40,386 nt of DNA. Origin: Bacteroidales bacterium (GTDB lineage: Bacteria; Bacteroidota; Bacteroidia; Bacteroidales; P3). Under the pieces are notes generated by a model. The model was given only the letters and a program-made list of their open reading frames with translations. It was not told the origin of the DNA and did not search any database. The position numbers and the translations under genes are program-made. Where the stretch lies: NCBI GenBank assembly GCA_016280915.1, contig JAEEHQ010000038.1, positions 1 to 40,386 of the forward strand, read 5' to 3'. This document shows, piece after piece, positions 15,477 to 23,946 of the stretch (the first letter of the stretch is position 1; each line of letters opens with the position of its first letter).

Positions 15477-16163
15477 ATGACTGTTGTGAGTCCGCGAATA
15501 GAAGCATCGTGGTTAGAGGTGCTGAGGCCGCAGTTTGAGGCCCCCTATTTTGCTAAGCTGAAAGAGTTTTTGATTGCCGAACGGCAGCAATATGTGTGTT
15601 ATCCCAAGGGGAGTGATATCTTTGCTGCTTTCGACCGCACACCTTTTGACAAGGTGAAGGTGGTAATCTTGGGACAAGACCCTTACCATGAACCCGAACA
15701 GGCACATGGTCTTTGTTTCTCTGTGAGACAGGGTGTTGCCGTGCCCCCTTCGCTGGTGAATATCATCAAAGAAATCAATTCGGACTTAGGCACTCAGATA
15801 CCGCTGACCTGCGGCGACCTCTCCCATTGGGCTGACCAAGGCGTGCTGTTGCTCAACGCCACTTTAACCGTGCGGGCCCACCAAGCAGGCTCGCACCAAC
15901 ATCACGGTTGGGAGCAGTTTACCGATGCAGCCATACAAGCGCTCAACCAGTATCGGCAGGGTATTGTCTTTTTGCTTTGGGGCAGTTTCGCCATCAGCAA
16001 GGCTCAGTTTATCGATCGGACAAAACATTATGTGCTCACGGCTCCCCATCCATCGCCTTTGTCGGCCTATAGGGGCTTCTTTGGCTGTAGGCATTTCTCG
16101 CAATGCAATGCCATCCTGATGAAGGAGGGAAAAGAGCCTATAAGGTGGGAAGAGATAGGGTGA
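15477..16163 (+). CDS. ung: Uracil-DNA glycosylase, family 1
   Basis: A 228-residue base-excision repair enzyme that removes uracil from DNA. Catalytic GQDPYH is at 66-71 with Asp68 as the general base, and the DNA-intercalating HPSPLSAYRGFFG loop begins near residue 190. The LLLNATLTV and VFLLWGS strands are typical of the family, and the length is normal. It is third in the lysS unit and converges on the TonB receptor gene with a gap of four bases; no terminator hairpin is seen between them. Confidence 0.96.
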   Translation: MTVVSPRIEASWLEVLRPQFEAPYFAKLKEFLIAERQQYVCYPKGSDIFAAFDRTPFDKVKVVILGQDPYHEPEQAHGLCFSVRQGVAVPPSLVNIIKEINSDLGTQIPLTCGDLSHWADQGVLLLNATLTVRAHQAGSHQHHGWEQFTDAAIQALNQYRQGIVFLLWGSFAISKAQFIDRTKHYVLTAPHPSPLSAYRGFFGCRHFSQCNAILMKEGKEPIRWEEIG

Positions 16164-16167
16164 GGCT

Positions 16168-18480
16168 TTAGAAATTAAAGGTGGCCCCTGCCGACCATAG
16201 GAGGGGCAGCTGGTTAACTCGGGTGAAGGTAAGCCTATTGAAATAGAATATGTTGTTGCGGTTATAAAGATTGGTAACGCTGAAATTGAGGTCCAGAATG
16301 GAGCGTTTGCCTATAGAGAAACGTCGTTTGGCGCTGAGGTCGAGGCGGTGGTAATTGGGAAGGCGACCCCCATATAGTGGACCATAAGCCACGCCGTAGT
16401 CACCGTTGACGGTAGGATAGTCGGTACGGATACCATCGGTAAAAGTCACGTTTTCATACATGCCTTGGGTCTGAGTGTAGGGGAATCCACTACCATAGCT
16501 CCAACGTCCGCTAATTTCCCATTGGTGGGTCTCGCCCAACCGGACGGTGGTGAGGATATTTATGGTGTGGCGGCGGTCGTAGTGAGGTGTGTAGGTTTGG
16601 ACTTCATCGGAACGCAACACCCAGCCCAACGAATAGGTTGCCCACAGATAGAGCCAGTCGATGTCGTAGTTAATGCTGAAATCAGAACCAAAGGCCATTC
16701 CGCTCTCGATGAGATAGTCGGTGAGGTAGTATTCGGGCTTTTCATACGCACCCCCCTGCCGATAGGCACCGTCGGAGGCATCGAACATCTTGTTTCGGTT
16801 GGAGTTGAGCAGCTGGCTGAAATTCTTGAAGTAGAGCTCGCCATTGAAGCTGAGGTGGTTGGAGAAATCATACTCTGCACCCACAATGAGGTGTTGGGAG
16901 CGCTGGATGGTGCTGGTGACTTCGTTGCCCCGGAAGGTAGAGGGGATTTTCAGTTCGCCAGAGCCAGTAAGGAATCCATTGAAAAGGTTGACGATGTCGT
17001 TGTCGGAACGGGCATCAAGAAAAATCTGGCTATAAAGGCCTGCGGCCAATTTCAGTCGGAACTTGTCTGTGGCGTTGTATTTGGCCGAGAGGCGGGGCTC
17101 AAGGCTGCTGGTACTAAGGGAAGCATAGTAGATGTATCGTAGGCCTGGGTCAATAAGCCATTTGCCAGCAGTAACCTTGTAGGTCATATAGGCCGAGAGG
17201 TTGTTGGTGTTCTCATTTTGACGTGCCGGCACCCCATAGCTGTTGGTAAACTGATAATCGGTGGAATAGAGTTCCATAGAGAAACCATAGCGGAGGCGGT
17301 TGGAACCGATGAAATTGGTGATGTCCAGCCCCATATTAACACCACTTATGGTGCTGTATTTGTCATCGGCGGTGGAGTCGGAGAGGGAGATGCCGTAATC
17401 AGAGTAGGCAACATGTCCTTCGAGGATGGAACTGGAGCCAGTAACCAGCATGAAGTTGGTGCCGATGCCGTAGTTTTGCCAATGGTAGTCGGCCAGCGAC
17501 TGATAGCCATTCACCACATCGTCGAACCGGAAACCGAAGAAGTTAATCTTGCTGCCGGTGCCGGAGTTGATGGAGAGTTTGCCATAGAGGTCGAGGAAAT
17601 CGAAGGGGAGCCCGCCTTGGATATATGGATAGATAGCCTTGGAAGTCTTGGAAAGATAGGAGTTCTTAGCCGAGAGGAGGTAGGTAATGGTGCTGGGGCT
17701 GTTGGCTTTTTCCTTTTTGAGAGGGCCCTCAAGAAGGAGGTTGGCACCAAAAGTGTTGAGTCCTATTTTGCCGGAATGACGTTTTTTGTTGCCGTCGCGG
17801 GTGGTGATGTCCATGACAGAAGAGAGCCGGCCGCCATATTCGGCTCCGAAGCCGCCACTATAGATGTCGGCATTGAGGATGACATCGGTTTCAAAGATGG
17901 AGTAGAGACCGATGGAGTGGAATGGGTTGTATACAATCATGCCGTCGAGGAGGCAGAGATTCTGTATCATAGATCCACCGCGGATGTAGAGCTGGCCACC
18001 CTGGTCGCCGGTGGAGTTGATGCCGGGGAGCACCTGAAGGTATTGTGCCAAGTCGGCGGTACCGCCAATGGCAGGCATTTGCTGAATTTGCGATGCGGTG
18101 ATTTTCTCCACGGAGACTTGTGTCTGTAGTTTGCGTTCCTCCATGCGATTGTCCGAGATGGTGACAGCCTTGAGCATCTTGGCTTGCGCCTTGAGGGCAA
18201 TATTGCGGGTGACGGTCTCGCCTTTCTTGATGGTGATCTCTTCGGTATATTCTTGATAACCAACAAAGCGAATGCGCAGGGTGTAGGTTCCCGGGGGCAT
18301 TTTGTTGATGAGGAAGAAACCGTTGATGTCGGTAGCATTGCCATAGCGGGTGCCGTCGAGTACTACATTGGCAAAGGGAATTGCCTCACCGGACTCGTCT
18401 TCGGTAAGCACGCCCTTGATGGTTTGGGCTTGCATGGCTGCACAACAGCAAAGAAAGAGGAGGAGAACTATTTTTTTCAT
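16168..18480 (-). CDS. TonB-dependent outer-membrane receptor
   Basis: A 770-residue outer-membrane transporter. There is a signal peptide (about 1-18, ending MQAQT), then a carboxypeptidase-regulatory-like beta domain (about 20-100; GEAIPFANVVLDG, then NGFFLINKMPPGTYTLRI). The plug follows (about 115-230; LQVLPGINSTGDQGGQLYIRGG, FGAEYGGRLSSVMDI), and the rest is a beta barrel of alternating strands ending in Phe (AGATFNF), the usual BAM recognition residue. No SusD-type partner is nearby, so it is not a classic glycan SusCD pair. The ligand could be a siderophore, peptide or other small molecule. It is downstream of holA by nine bases and probably cotranscribed. Confidence 0.93.
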   Translation of the reverse strand: MKKIVLLLFLCCCAAMQAQTIKGVLTEDESGEAIPFANVVLDGTRYGNATDINGFFLINKMPPGTYTLRIRFVGYQEYTEEITIKKGETVTRNIALKAQAKMLKAVTISDNRMEERKLQTQVSVEKITASQIQQMPAIGGTADLAQYLQVLPGINSTGDQGGQLYIRGGSMIQNLCLLDGMIVYNPFHSIGLYSIFETDVILNADIYSGGFGAEYGGRLSSVMDITTRDGNKKRHSGKIGLNTFGANLLLEGPLKKEKANSPSTITYLLSAKNSYLSKTSKAIYPYIQGGLPFDFLDLYGKLSINSGTGSKINFFGFRFDDVVNGYQSLADYHWQNYGIGTNFMLVTGSSSILEGHVAYSDYGISLSDSTADDKYSTISGVNMGLDITNFIGSNRLRYGFSMELYSTDYQFTNSYGVPARQNENTNNLSAYMTYKVTAGKWLIDPGLRYIYYASLSTSSLEPRLSAKYNATDKFRLKLAAGLYSQIFLDARSDNDIVNLFNGFLTGSGELKIPSTFRGNEVTSTIQRSQHLIVGAEYDFSNHLSFNGELYFKNFSQLLNSNRNKMFDASDGAYRQGGAYEKPEYYLTDYLIESGMAFGSDFSINYDIDWLYLWATYSLGWVLRSDEVQTYTPHYDRRHTINILTTVRLGETHQWEISGRWSYGSGFPYTQTQGMYENVTFTDGIRTDYPTVNGDYGVAYGPLYGGRLPNYHRLDLSAKRRFSIGKRSILDLNFSVTNLYNRNNIFYFNRLTFTRVNQLPLLWSAGATFNF

Positions 18481-18489
18481 GAAGAAAGT

Positions 18490-19503
18490 CTAATGTATAA
18501 TTTTGAAGATTAATTCTTTGAGGATTTCACCATCGGTGACGGTGTTGGCGTTGCGGATGCCTTTCGAGCGGAGGTCGGCATCGTTGATATAGCTGATGCA
18601 TGAAGCCAGCTTGCCAAGGGAATAGTTGCTTGCTGCGGTGGCGTAGTCGCGCACAAAGTAGGGATTAACTTTCAGGGCAGAGGCAGCGCTGCTTTGGCTC
18701 TTATCTTCGAGCTGGTGATAGATCATGATTTTGATTAAATAGTTGTAGAGGGTGGGCAGTATCATCTGGATTGGGTTCTCCTTAGGGTTGGCGGCAAAGT
18801 GGTTGATGATGCGGTTGCATTGCACCACGTTACGCGTGCCGATAGCCTTTTGTAGCTCAAAGATGTTGTATTCCTTGCTGATGCCTATTTCGCGTTCGAT
18901 GATGTCCTCGTTGATTGTGTCACCTTCCTGAAGGGAGATGAAGACCTTGGCCAGTTCGTTGGTAATTTTGCCGAGGTCGTTGCCGATGTGTTCGGCTATC
19001 AGCATCGAGCCTCGTTGGGTGATGCTGTATCCATGCTGGTTGACATAGGCTCCAATCCAGTCGGGCACTTCGTAGTCGCGCAGTTTAGCATGCTCGCAGA
19101 TGCCGCCCACTTTGGCAATGGCTTTGTAGGCGGCAGAGCGTTTGTCCAATTTTTTGTGGCGGTAGCAGAAAACCAACAGGGTTTGCGGTTGGGGAGAGTC
19201 GAGGTATTTGGGCAATAGTTCCCACTCCGGGGAGTCAATGTCTTGGGCTTCTTTCACGAGGACTAAGCGCACGGGCGACATCATGGGGAATTGTTGAGCC
19301 AATGAGATGACCGAACGCATGGTAACATCACGACCATAAACCACCGTCATGTCAAAATCGCTGAAGCCGGGGTCGATGACATTCTTTTCGAAATAGTCTG
19401 AGATGATGTCGATGTAGTAATTCTCCTCACCAGTTAGGAGGTAGACGGGAAGGTATTTGCCTTCCTTGAGACTGTCTATGAGTTGTTTGTCGGTTAAAAC
19501 CAT
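18490..19503 (-). CDS. holA: DNA polymerase III subunit delta
   Basis: A 337-residue clamp-loader subunit that opens the beta sliding clamp. The N-terminal region contains PVYLLTGEENYYID, the family's opening motif (the delta subunit lacks a real Walker A). It is followed by VVYGRDV, LVLVKEA, and the middle EHIGNDLGKITNELAK and GISKEYNIFELQKAIG segments. The C-terminal helical collar domain (about 215-337) includes NPYFVRDYATAASNYS. Length and order are normal for HolA. A -7 box lies about 60 bases upstream. The TonB receptor gene follows almost directly. Confidence 0.93.
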   Translation of the reverse strand: MVLTDKQLIDSLKEGKYLPVYLLTGEENYYIDIISDYFEKNVIDPGFSDFDMTVVYGRDVTMRSVISLAQQFPMMSPVRLVLVKEAQDIDSPEWELLPKYLDSPQPQTLLVFCYRHKKLDKRSAAYKAIAKVGGICEHAKLRDYEVPDWIGAYVNQHGYSITQRGSMLIAEHIGNDLGKITNELAKVFISLQEGDTINEDIIEREIGISKEYNIFELQKAIGTRNVVQCNRIINHFAANPKENPIQMILPTLYNYLIKIMIYHQLEDKSQSSAASALKVNPYFVRDYATAASNYSLGKLASCISYINDADLRSKGIRNANTVTDGEILKELIFKIIH

Positions 19504-19564
19504 CGTACCAGAGCTTGGCGGCGAAAGATTAAATTATTCCCTCGCGCGCGTTTATAATAAAATG

Positions 19565-19572
19565 CAAAGGTA
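19565..19572 (-). promoter_or_regulatory. -7 box TACCTTTG for holA
   Basis: On the minus strand TACCTTTG fits TAnnTTTG and lies about 60 bases before the holA start. The leader contains a GC-rich CGCGCGCGAGGG run that may be structured. Confidence 0.6.
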
Positions 19573-19631
19573 CAATATTTTTTTTAAATTGAGATTTTTT
19601 TTTCTGAGCAACCAGGATGAAGGTGTGGCTG

Positions 19632-20306
19632 TTATTGTAGAACTCTTCTGATAAAGTGGAGTTTGTGGGTCAACTGGTGGTCGGCAGGGTTGCGGTTGAG
19701 ACTTCCGCGGGGACTGTCGTTGACGATGCCCTGAGGGGTGAGACTGTCTATGCGCACTTCTCCGTGGGCATGGATGATGTGGCCGTCGCCAAGGTAGATG
19801 CCCACATGGGTGATGTGTCCTTGCTCATTGCTGAAGAAACAAAGGTCATCGCAGCGTGCCTCCTCCAGCGAGGGAACGGGGCTGCCTTGCGTGGCCTGTT
19901 GTGAGGCGTCGCGCAGCAACCTTATGCCGCAGGCTTTGAAACAAACCTGCGTCAGCCCTGAGCAGTCGATGCCCATGGCCGTGCGGCCACCCCAAAGATA
20001 GGGGGCCCCTAGATATCTTTCTTTCGCAATCAGGCTGGGGGAGCTGGCAGGACCCTGCAGCGTGTCTTCGTGGACGAAAGGGCTTTCTGAATCCTGAACA
20101 GAGGGCCTTATTTCCGCTATCGGTTCCCATTGCTTGTTGTCAATCCACCCTTCATAACCGTCGTAATGACAACGTATTCGGGCCCAGTTGTGCTGTTTTT
20201 CAAGAATGTCGAAGGTGTCCCCCAGCAGGAGTTGGTTGACCATTTCTGCTCGGTCGGAAGGCTCTGAACGCATGGGTACGGCAGGTAGGAAACAGCGGGC
20301 TTGCAT
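19632..20306 (-). CDS. NlpC/P60-family cell-wall hydrolase with SH3 domain
   Basis: A 224-residue protein. An SH3-like domain (about 5-65; LLLGDTFDILEKQHNWARIR, YEGWID) precedes the NlpC/P60 catalytic domain (about 92-222), with Cys115 in DCSGL, His167 in THVGIYLGDG and a further His in HIIHAHG. These enzymes cut peptidoglycan stem peptides, typically the gamma-D-Glu-diamino acid bond. The frame is open up to 20486, but that extension lies inside the overlapping upstream gene and has Thr/Ser-rich nonsense composition, so the ATG at 20306 is used. No signal peptide is obvious, which is odd for a wall enzyme. It lies 55 bases after the DUF4294 gene. Confidence 0.87.
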   Translation of the reverse strand: MQARCFLPAVPMRSEPSDRAEMVNQLLLGDTFDILEKQHNWARIRCHYDGYEGWIDNKQWEPIAEIRPSVQDSESPFVHEDTLQGPASSPSLIAKERYLGAPYLWGGRTAMGIDCSGLTQVCFKACGIRLLRDASQQATQGSPVPSLEEARCDDLCFFSNEQGHITHVGIYLGDGHIIHAHGEVRIDSLTPQGIVNDSPRGSLNRNPADHQLTHKLHFIRRVLQ

Positions 20307-20361
20307 CGTTTGTGTTTTCTTGAAGAGATTCTCTGTTAATATAGTAGGTTTGGAACGGTAA

Positions 20362-20970
20362 TCATAATTTCCCTCGCTCAACCGAGAGCACGATGCGCTC
20401 GATGAGGTTGTCTTCTTTGTTGTTTTTGGGGTCGTAGGTGGCCTTGAGGTTGTATCCGAAGAGGCGGGCGAAAGTCTGGTAGACACCAGCGCGTAGCTTG
20501 CCTCGTAGCTCGTTGACCAGCACGTATGACGTGCGTCCCGTCTCGCGGTCGATGAGTTTCAGCAGCACCTTGCCTTGCGAGATGGTGCAATCTTTCAGCT
20601 CGTCGCTGTAGTCGGCCAGCAGTTCCTTCTCTGCAGCCTTGATGGCCTCTTTACGTTGTTTCTTGGGCAGGCTTGCCACCTGGCGCTCCAGCACGTCAAG
20701 CCGCTGCTTGCCGATCTTGGCGTAGGGTAGCATCTTTTTCACGTTGCGGATGAGTTTTTGATTTTTGCGTATTTCCTGCTGTGTGAGTAGCGAGCCTGAT
20801 TCAAGAATACTAACCTCCTTGAGGTGGTAGTAGGGTATCGTGTCGCCGTCGAGGATGGCACCAAAACGCACCTTACGTTCGCCAACAGTCTGTCCCAGAA
20901 TGGGGATGGCTGTCGATAGCAAAGCCAGAAAGAGGGTGATGAAAAGGATTCTTTTCATGATAGTCTTCAT
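20362..20970 (-). CDS. DUF4294 domain-containing exported protein
   Basis: A 202-residue protein with a signal peptide (MKRILFITLFLALLSTAIPI) and a mature helical region. It contains the conserved DGDTIPYYHLKEVSI opening and then QKLIRNVKKMLPYAKI, LLADYSDELKDCTISQGKVLLKLIDRETG and AGVYQTFARLFGYNLKATYDP, which mark DUF4294, a family of unknown function restricted to Bacteroidota. The start could be 20970 or 20958. It is divergent from the acyltransferase gene and followed by the NlpC/P60 gene, which hints at an envelope role. Confidence 0.85.
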   Translation of the reverse strand: MKTIMKRILFITLFLALLSTAIPILGQTVGERKVRFGAILDGDTIPYYHLKEVSILESGSLLTQQEIRKNQKLIRNVKKMLPYAKIGKQRLDVLERQVASLPKKQRKEAIKAAEKELLADYSDELKDCTISQGKVLLKLIDRETGRTSYVLVNELRGKLRAGVYQTFARLFGYNLKATYDPKNNKEDNLIERIVLSVERGKL

Positions 20971-20987
20971 ATTTTTCTGCAATAACT

Positions 20988-20995
20988 CAAAAATG
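20988..20995 (-). promoter_or_regulatory. Likely -7 box CATTTTTG for the DUF4294 gene
   Basis: One mismatch from TAnnTTTG on the minus strand, about 18 bases before the start at 20970. It shares a 51-base divergent region with the plus-strand promoter at 21010. Confidence 0.4.
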
Positions 20996-21009
20996 TCATT
21001 TTTATTTTG

Positions 21010-21017
21010 TATTTTTG
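21010..21017 (+). promoter_or_regulatory. -7 box TATTTTTG directly before the acyltransferase ATG
   Basis: TATTTTTG ends only four bases before the ATG at 21022, so transcription would begin at or next to the start codon. Either the mRNA is leaderless or another promoter is used. No -33 element is clear. Confidence 0.5.
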
Positions 21018-21021
21018 CAGC

Positions 21022-22272
21022 ATGAAAAATACATTGGCTGATTTTAACTTTTTTTACAGCATTCTCCGCCCTTTGGTGGATTATGGCACCTACAATCACT
21101 ACCGTTCCGTCACCATCAAGGGCAGGGAGAACCTGCCCCAGCACGACGCTTATATCTTAGCCCCCTGTCACCAAAACGCCCTCATGGACGCTCTGCTCAT
21201 CCTGCTCATCCATCCCCGGCCGATAGCCTTCTTGGCGCGTGCCGATATCTTTCAGAAGAAGGCTCAGGCCAAGGCTCTTAATTTCTTGCGCATAGGCCCT
21301 GTCTACCGCATCCGCGACGGCCGTGACAACCTATCCCGCAACGATCAGGTTTTCAAGAATTCCCGAGAGGTTTTGGAGAAGGGTGTTCCCCTTTGTTTGA
21401 TGGCAGAAGGCACCCACAACGACAAGCATCAGATGCTGCCCTTGGTCAAAGGTATGTTCCGTATTGCCTGTGGTACGCAGAAAGAGTTGGGCGACAAACC
21501 ATTGTATATTGTCCCTGTGGGTTTGGACTACGACCACTACGAGGACCTTTATCACAACGTCTGCATCAATATAGGAAAACCCATCGACGTGCGTCCCTTT
21601 ATGGCAGAGTATGAGAGCAATGAGCCCGTGGCGTTGAACCAAATGCGACAGGCTTTGGCCGAAGGTTTGGGTCAGCAGATGCACAACGTCCTCGCTAATG
21701 AACACTATGACGACGAATATGCATACTGCCATCTGAAGACGCAGGAAACCCTCAAGGAACTGAAGTTGAAAAACAATCCTTGGGGACGATTCATGGCGCG
21801 CAAGCATATCAGCCAGCAGCTGGCCCAACTGACCGAGGAGGACAAGTTGCCGCTATATGCCCAGGGTGCTGCCTTTGCTGCCGAACAGAAGCAAAAGGGA
21901 GTACCTTTGTGGTTTGCCTCAAAAGGGTGGACAAGAGGGAAATCCTTGCTGGCCTTGTTGGCGGTGGCCTTCACGGTATGGGCCATTGCCCCAATTTGGA
22001 AATACTGGCTGTTGAGCAATCTGATAGTTTATTTGCCCACACATCTCATCACCAAATACAAGATTAAAGATCCTCAGTTCCGCAGCTCGGTGAATTTTGG
22101 CATCAGGCTCTTCGCCACTTTCCTTTACATGCTGATAACTTTCATTGTGTTTATTTGCTGCAAAGGATTCTGGACGGCTCTTGGGGTGCTGCTGCTCGGC
22201 TTCGTTAGCATCCATGTCACGCCGAGGATATTCATCCTTCTGCGTGACGTATGGTATGGGATGAAGGGCTGA
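21022..22272 (+). CDS. PlsC-like 1-acyl-glycerol-3-phosphate acyltransferase family protein
   Basis: A 416-residue membrane-associated acyltransferase. The catalytic block CHQNALMDALL (H-x5-D, as in the NHPNALMD group) lies near residue 51, followed by FLARADIF, the EGTH block (MAEGTHNDKHQMLPLVKG) and IVPVGLDYDHYE. Together these are the four PlsC/GPAT motifs. The C-terminal third has two or three hydrophobic segments (about 315-405). The family transfers acyl chains to lysophosphatidate or related lysolipids in membrane lipid synthesis; the extended C-terminal membrane region is common in Bacteroidota members. The frame extends to a TTG at 21007, but the ATG at 21022 is the natural start. 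Confidence 0.85.
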   Translation: MKNTLADFNFFYSILRPLVDYGTYNHYRSVTIKGRENLPQHDAYILAPCHQNALMDALLILLIHPRPIAFLARADIFQKKAQAKALNFLRIGPVYRIRDGRDNLSRNDQVFKNSREVLEKGVPLCLMAEGTHNDKHQMLPLVKGMFRIACGTQKELGDKPLYIVPVGLDYDHYEDLYHNVCINIGKPIDVRPFMAEYESNEPVALNQMRQALAEGLGQQMHNVLANEHYDDEYAYCHLKTQETLKELKLKNNPWGRFMARKHISQQLAQLTEEDKLPLYAQGAAFAAEQKQKGVPLWFASKGWTRGKSLLALLAVAFTVWAIAPIWKYWLLSNLIVYLPTHLITKYKIKDPQFRSSVNFGIRLFATFLYMLITFIVFICCKGFWTALGVLLLGFVSIHVTPRIFILLRDVWYGMKG

Positions 22273-22317
22273 GTCGCCAATCCGTTCACTCGGCAACTGT
22301 GCTTCAGGCCAACGCTT

Positions 22318-22977
22318 CTACGCTATCTCGGGTGGAAGGCAAAAATGCATGGGGTGCAGTTGCCCCACCTCGATGGTCTTGAGTAGCTGAAACATACCTC
22401 GTAGCATCTCTTGCTCTAATCGGGGGTCTACGGGGAACATGGCATGGTCTAACCTCGGGAAGTCTTTCTTTATTTCGCGCAGGGTGGAGAGGAACAGTTT
22501 TTCCATCTGGTCAAGCGATACCTTCACGCGGTCGGCATCGGGGTGGTCGGGGTCGGTGAAATACCAGTTGTTGTTGTCGCCTGCATGGTAGTAGGTGGTA
22601 CCGTCGCGGAGCTGGGTTACGGTGCTCACACCCACGTCGGTGGAGTGGTAGACATGAAGCGCAAAATAGGGCGTTTCCACTACATCGCCAAAGCGTAGGA
22701 TGGGTTGGGTGTGCGACTTGCCCAGCCGCCGCCTAACGGTGTCGTAAGAGGGAAGCAGATGCCATTTGTTGTGCTCCTGGCACCATTGTGGAATGATGGG
22801 ATTGTAGTGGTCCTGATGGAAGTGTGAAATGACAAAATAGACTTCTTTCTCCTGCTGAATGGATTCCTCCAGCAGTTTGTTCAGCCTCCCGTGGGGGTCT
22901 TGCCAAAAGTCATACACAATCAGAAAAGCTTCTTCTGAGAGGGCAAAGCAGCTGTGGTAGATATAGGTTAAAGCCAT
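22318..22977 (-). CDS. MBL-fold metallo-hydrolase
   Basis: A 219-residue protein. The metal-binding SHFHQDHYN motif (His52, His54, Asp56, His57) and a later YHAGDNNNW with the bridging Asp identify the fold; HPMHFCLPPE near the end supplies the last His. It resembles UlaG-like or beta-lactamase superfamily hydrolases of unknown substrate. No signal peptide. It is the last gene of the minus-strand run beginning with the methyltransferase, 15 bases after the unknown protein at 22993. Function beyond hydrolase is not inferable. Confidence 0.8.
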   Translation of the reverse strand: MALTYIYHSCFALSEEAFLIVYDFWQDPHGRLNKLLEESIQQEKEVYFVISHFHQDHYNPIIPQWCQEHNKWHLLPSYDTVRRRLGKSHTQPILRFGDVVETPYFALHVYHSTDVGVSTVTQLRDGTTYYHAGDNNNWYFTDPDHPDADRVKVSLDQMEKLFLSTLREIKKDFPRLDHAMFPVDPRLEQEMLRGMFQLLKTIEVGQLHPMHFCLPPEIA

Positions 22978-22992
22978 TTGGATTACGCTTTC

Positions 22993-23409
22993 TTAGGAAT
23001 AAAGCTTCTTGGGGGTGAAATCAATCATGATGGATTGTTCGTCGAAGTGGATGTCCTGCAGGGTGATGTTGGAGAACATAGGCGACAAATTGGGATTGTT
23101 GCCGAGGCTGAGCAGCAGTTTGTTGCCCTCCATCAGCTCCACCATGTTATTGGCGGCGGGGTTTTGGCTCTTGGCCTGGTTGATGGCTGCCCGTAGCATA
23201 TACTCGATGCCGGCACCGCCACCAAAAGAGAGAATGACATCCGAACCACGCACCCCTTCGACGGTAATGTCAAGTCCCACAGAGCCCATCAGGGGTACTT
23301 TATGGGTGATACGGACTGTGTGGGGGCCGCCAAAACACATAGGTAGTTCTTTGCCGGACTTTTCGGAAATCATGTTTTCTACTTCGGAGTAAGTCAGTTT
23401 CAGTTGCAT
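22993..23409 (-). CDS. Hypothetical protein downstream of rlmH
   Basis: A 138-residue protein with no signal peptide. The sequence alternates beta strands and turns: KLTYSEVENMI at the start, CFGGPHTVRITHKVPLMGSV, SDVILSFGGGAGIEYMLRAA, and a final strand pair QDIHFDEQSIMIDFTPK. It reads like a small beta-sandwich or lipid-binding-like fold, but I recognise no family. Tight spacing (26 bases after rlmH, 15 before the MBL gene) puts it in the same transcript. Confidence 0.6.
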   Translation of the reverse strand: MQLKLTYSEVENMISEKSGKELPMCFGGPHTVRITHKVPLMGSVGLDITVEGVRGSDVILSFGGGAGIEYMLRAAINQAKSQNPAANNMVELMEGNKLLLSLGNNPNLSPMFSNITLQDIHFDEQSIMIDFTPKKLYS

Positions 23410-23435
23410 GGAGTTCTATTTTTATGTATTATTTA

Positions 23436-23909
23436 TTATTCATTGTGGTAAGGCTCATGGTGTAGGATGGTGAAGGCTCGATACAGTTGCTCGACAAAAA
23501 ATAGGCGCACCATCTGATGGTTGAAAGTCATCTGCGAGAGCGATATTTTGTCGTGGGCAGCAGCATACACACTTGGGGCAAACCCATAGGCGCCTCCCAC
23601 TACAAAAACCAACCAACGCACACCAGCATTCATCTGTTTTTGTAGATATTGCGAAAAACCTACCGAGGTGTGCTCCTTGCCGTGCTCGTCGAGGAGGACA
23701 ATCCGGTCGGCACCCTCCAGTTTCTTGAGCAACAACACGGCTTCTCTCTCCTTGATGTCGTCGGGCGAAGTGCCCTTGGGAACCTTGAGAGCCGGAATCA
23801 CTTCGAGGTTGAAATTGACATAGTGTTTGAGCCGTTTGCAATATTCGTTAATGCCTTCTTGCAGGTAGGCAATGTCGGTCTTGGAGATAACCAGTAGGGT
23901 GATGTTCAT
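23436..23909 (-). CDS. rlmH: 23S rRNA (pseudouridine1915-N3)-methyltransferase RlmH
   Basis: A 157-residue SPOUT-class methyltransferase that methylates pseudouridine 1915 in helix 69 of 23S rRNA. The SAM-binding knot shows as LLDEHGKEHTS (about 72-82), FVVGGAYGF (102-110) and the C-terminal LSQMTFNHQMVRLFFVEQLY with a YHNE end, the family hallmark. Length matches E. coli RlmH (155). It is acting on ribosomes in the cytosol. In the operon it lies between the methyltransferase and the unknown gene at 22993. Confidence 0.95.
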   Translation of the reverse strand: MNITLLVISKTDIAYLQEGINEYCKRLKHYVNFNLEVIPALKVPKGTSPDDIKEREAVLLLKKLEGADRIVLLDEHGKEHTSVGFSQYLQKQMNAGVRWLVFVVGGAYGFAPSVYAAAHDKISLSQMTFNHQMVRLFFVEQLYRAFTILHHEPYHNE

Positions 23910-23946
23910 TACGATTTACAGATAATAGGGTTGTGTTAATCTTCTC

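Noticed and set aside
16168..18480. SusC-type polysaccharide utilisation locus
   Set aside because: No SusD gene or glycoside hydrolase nearby; neighbour is holA.
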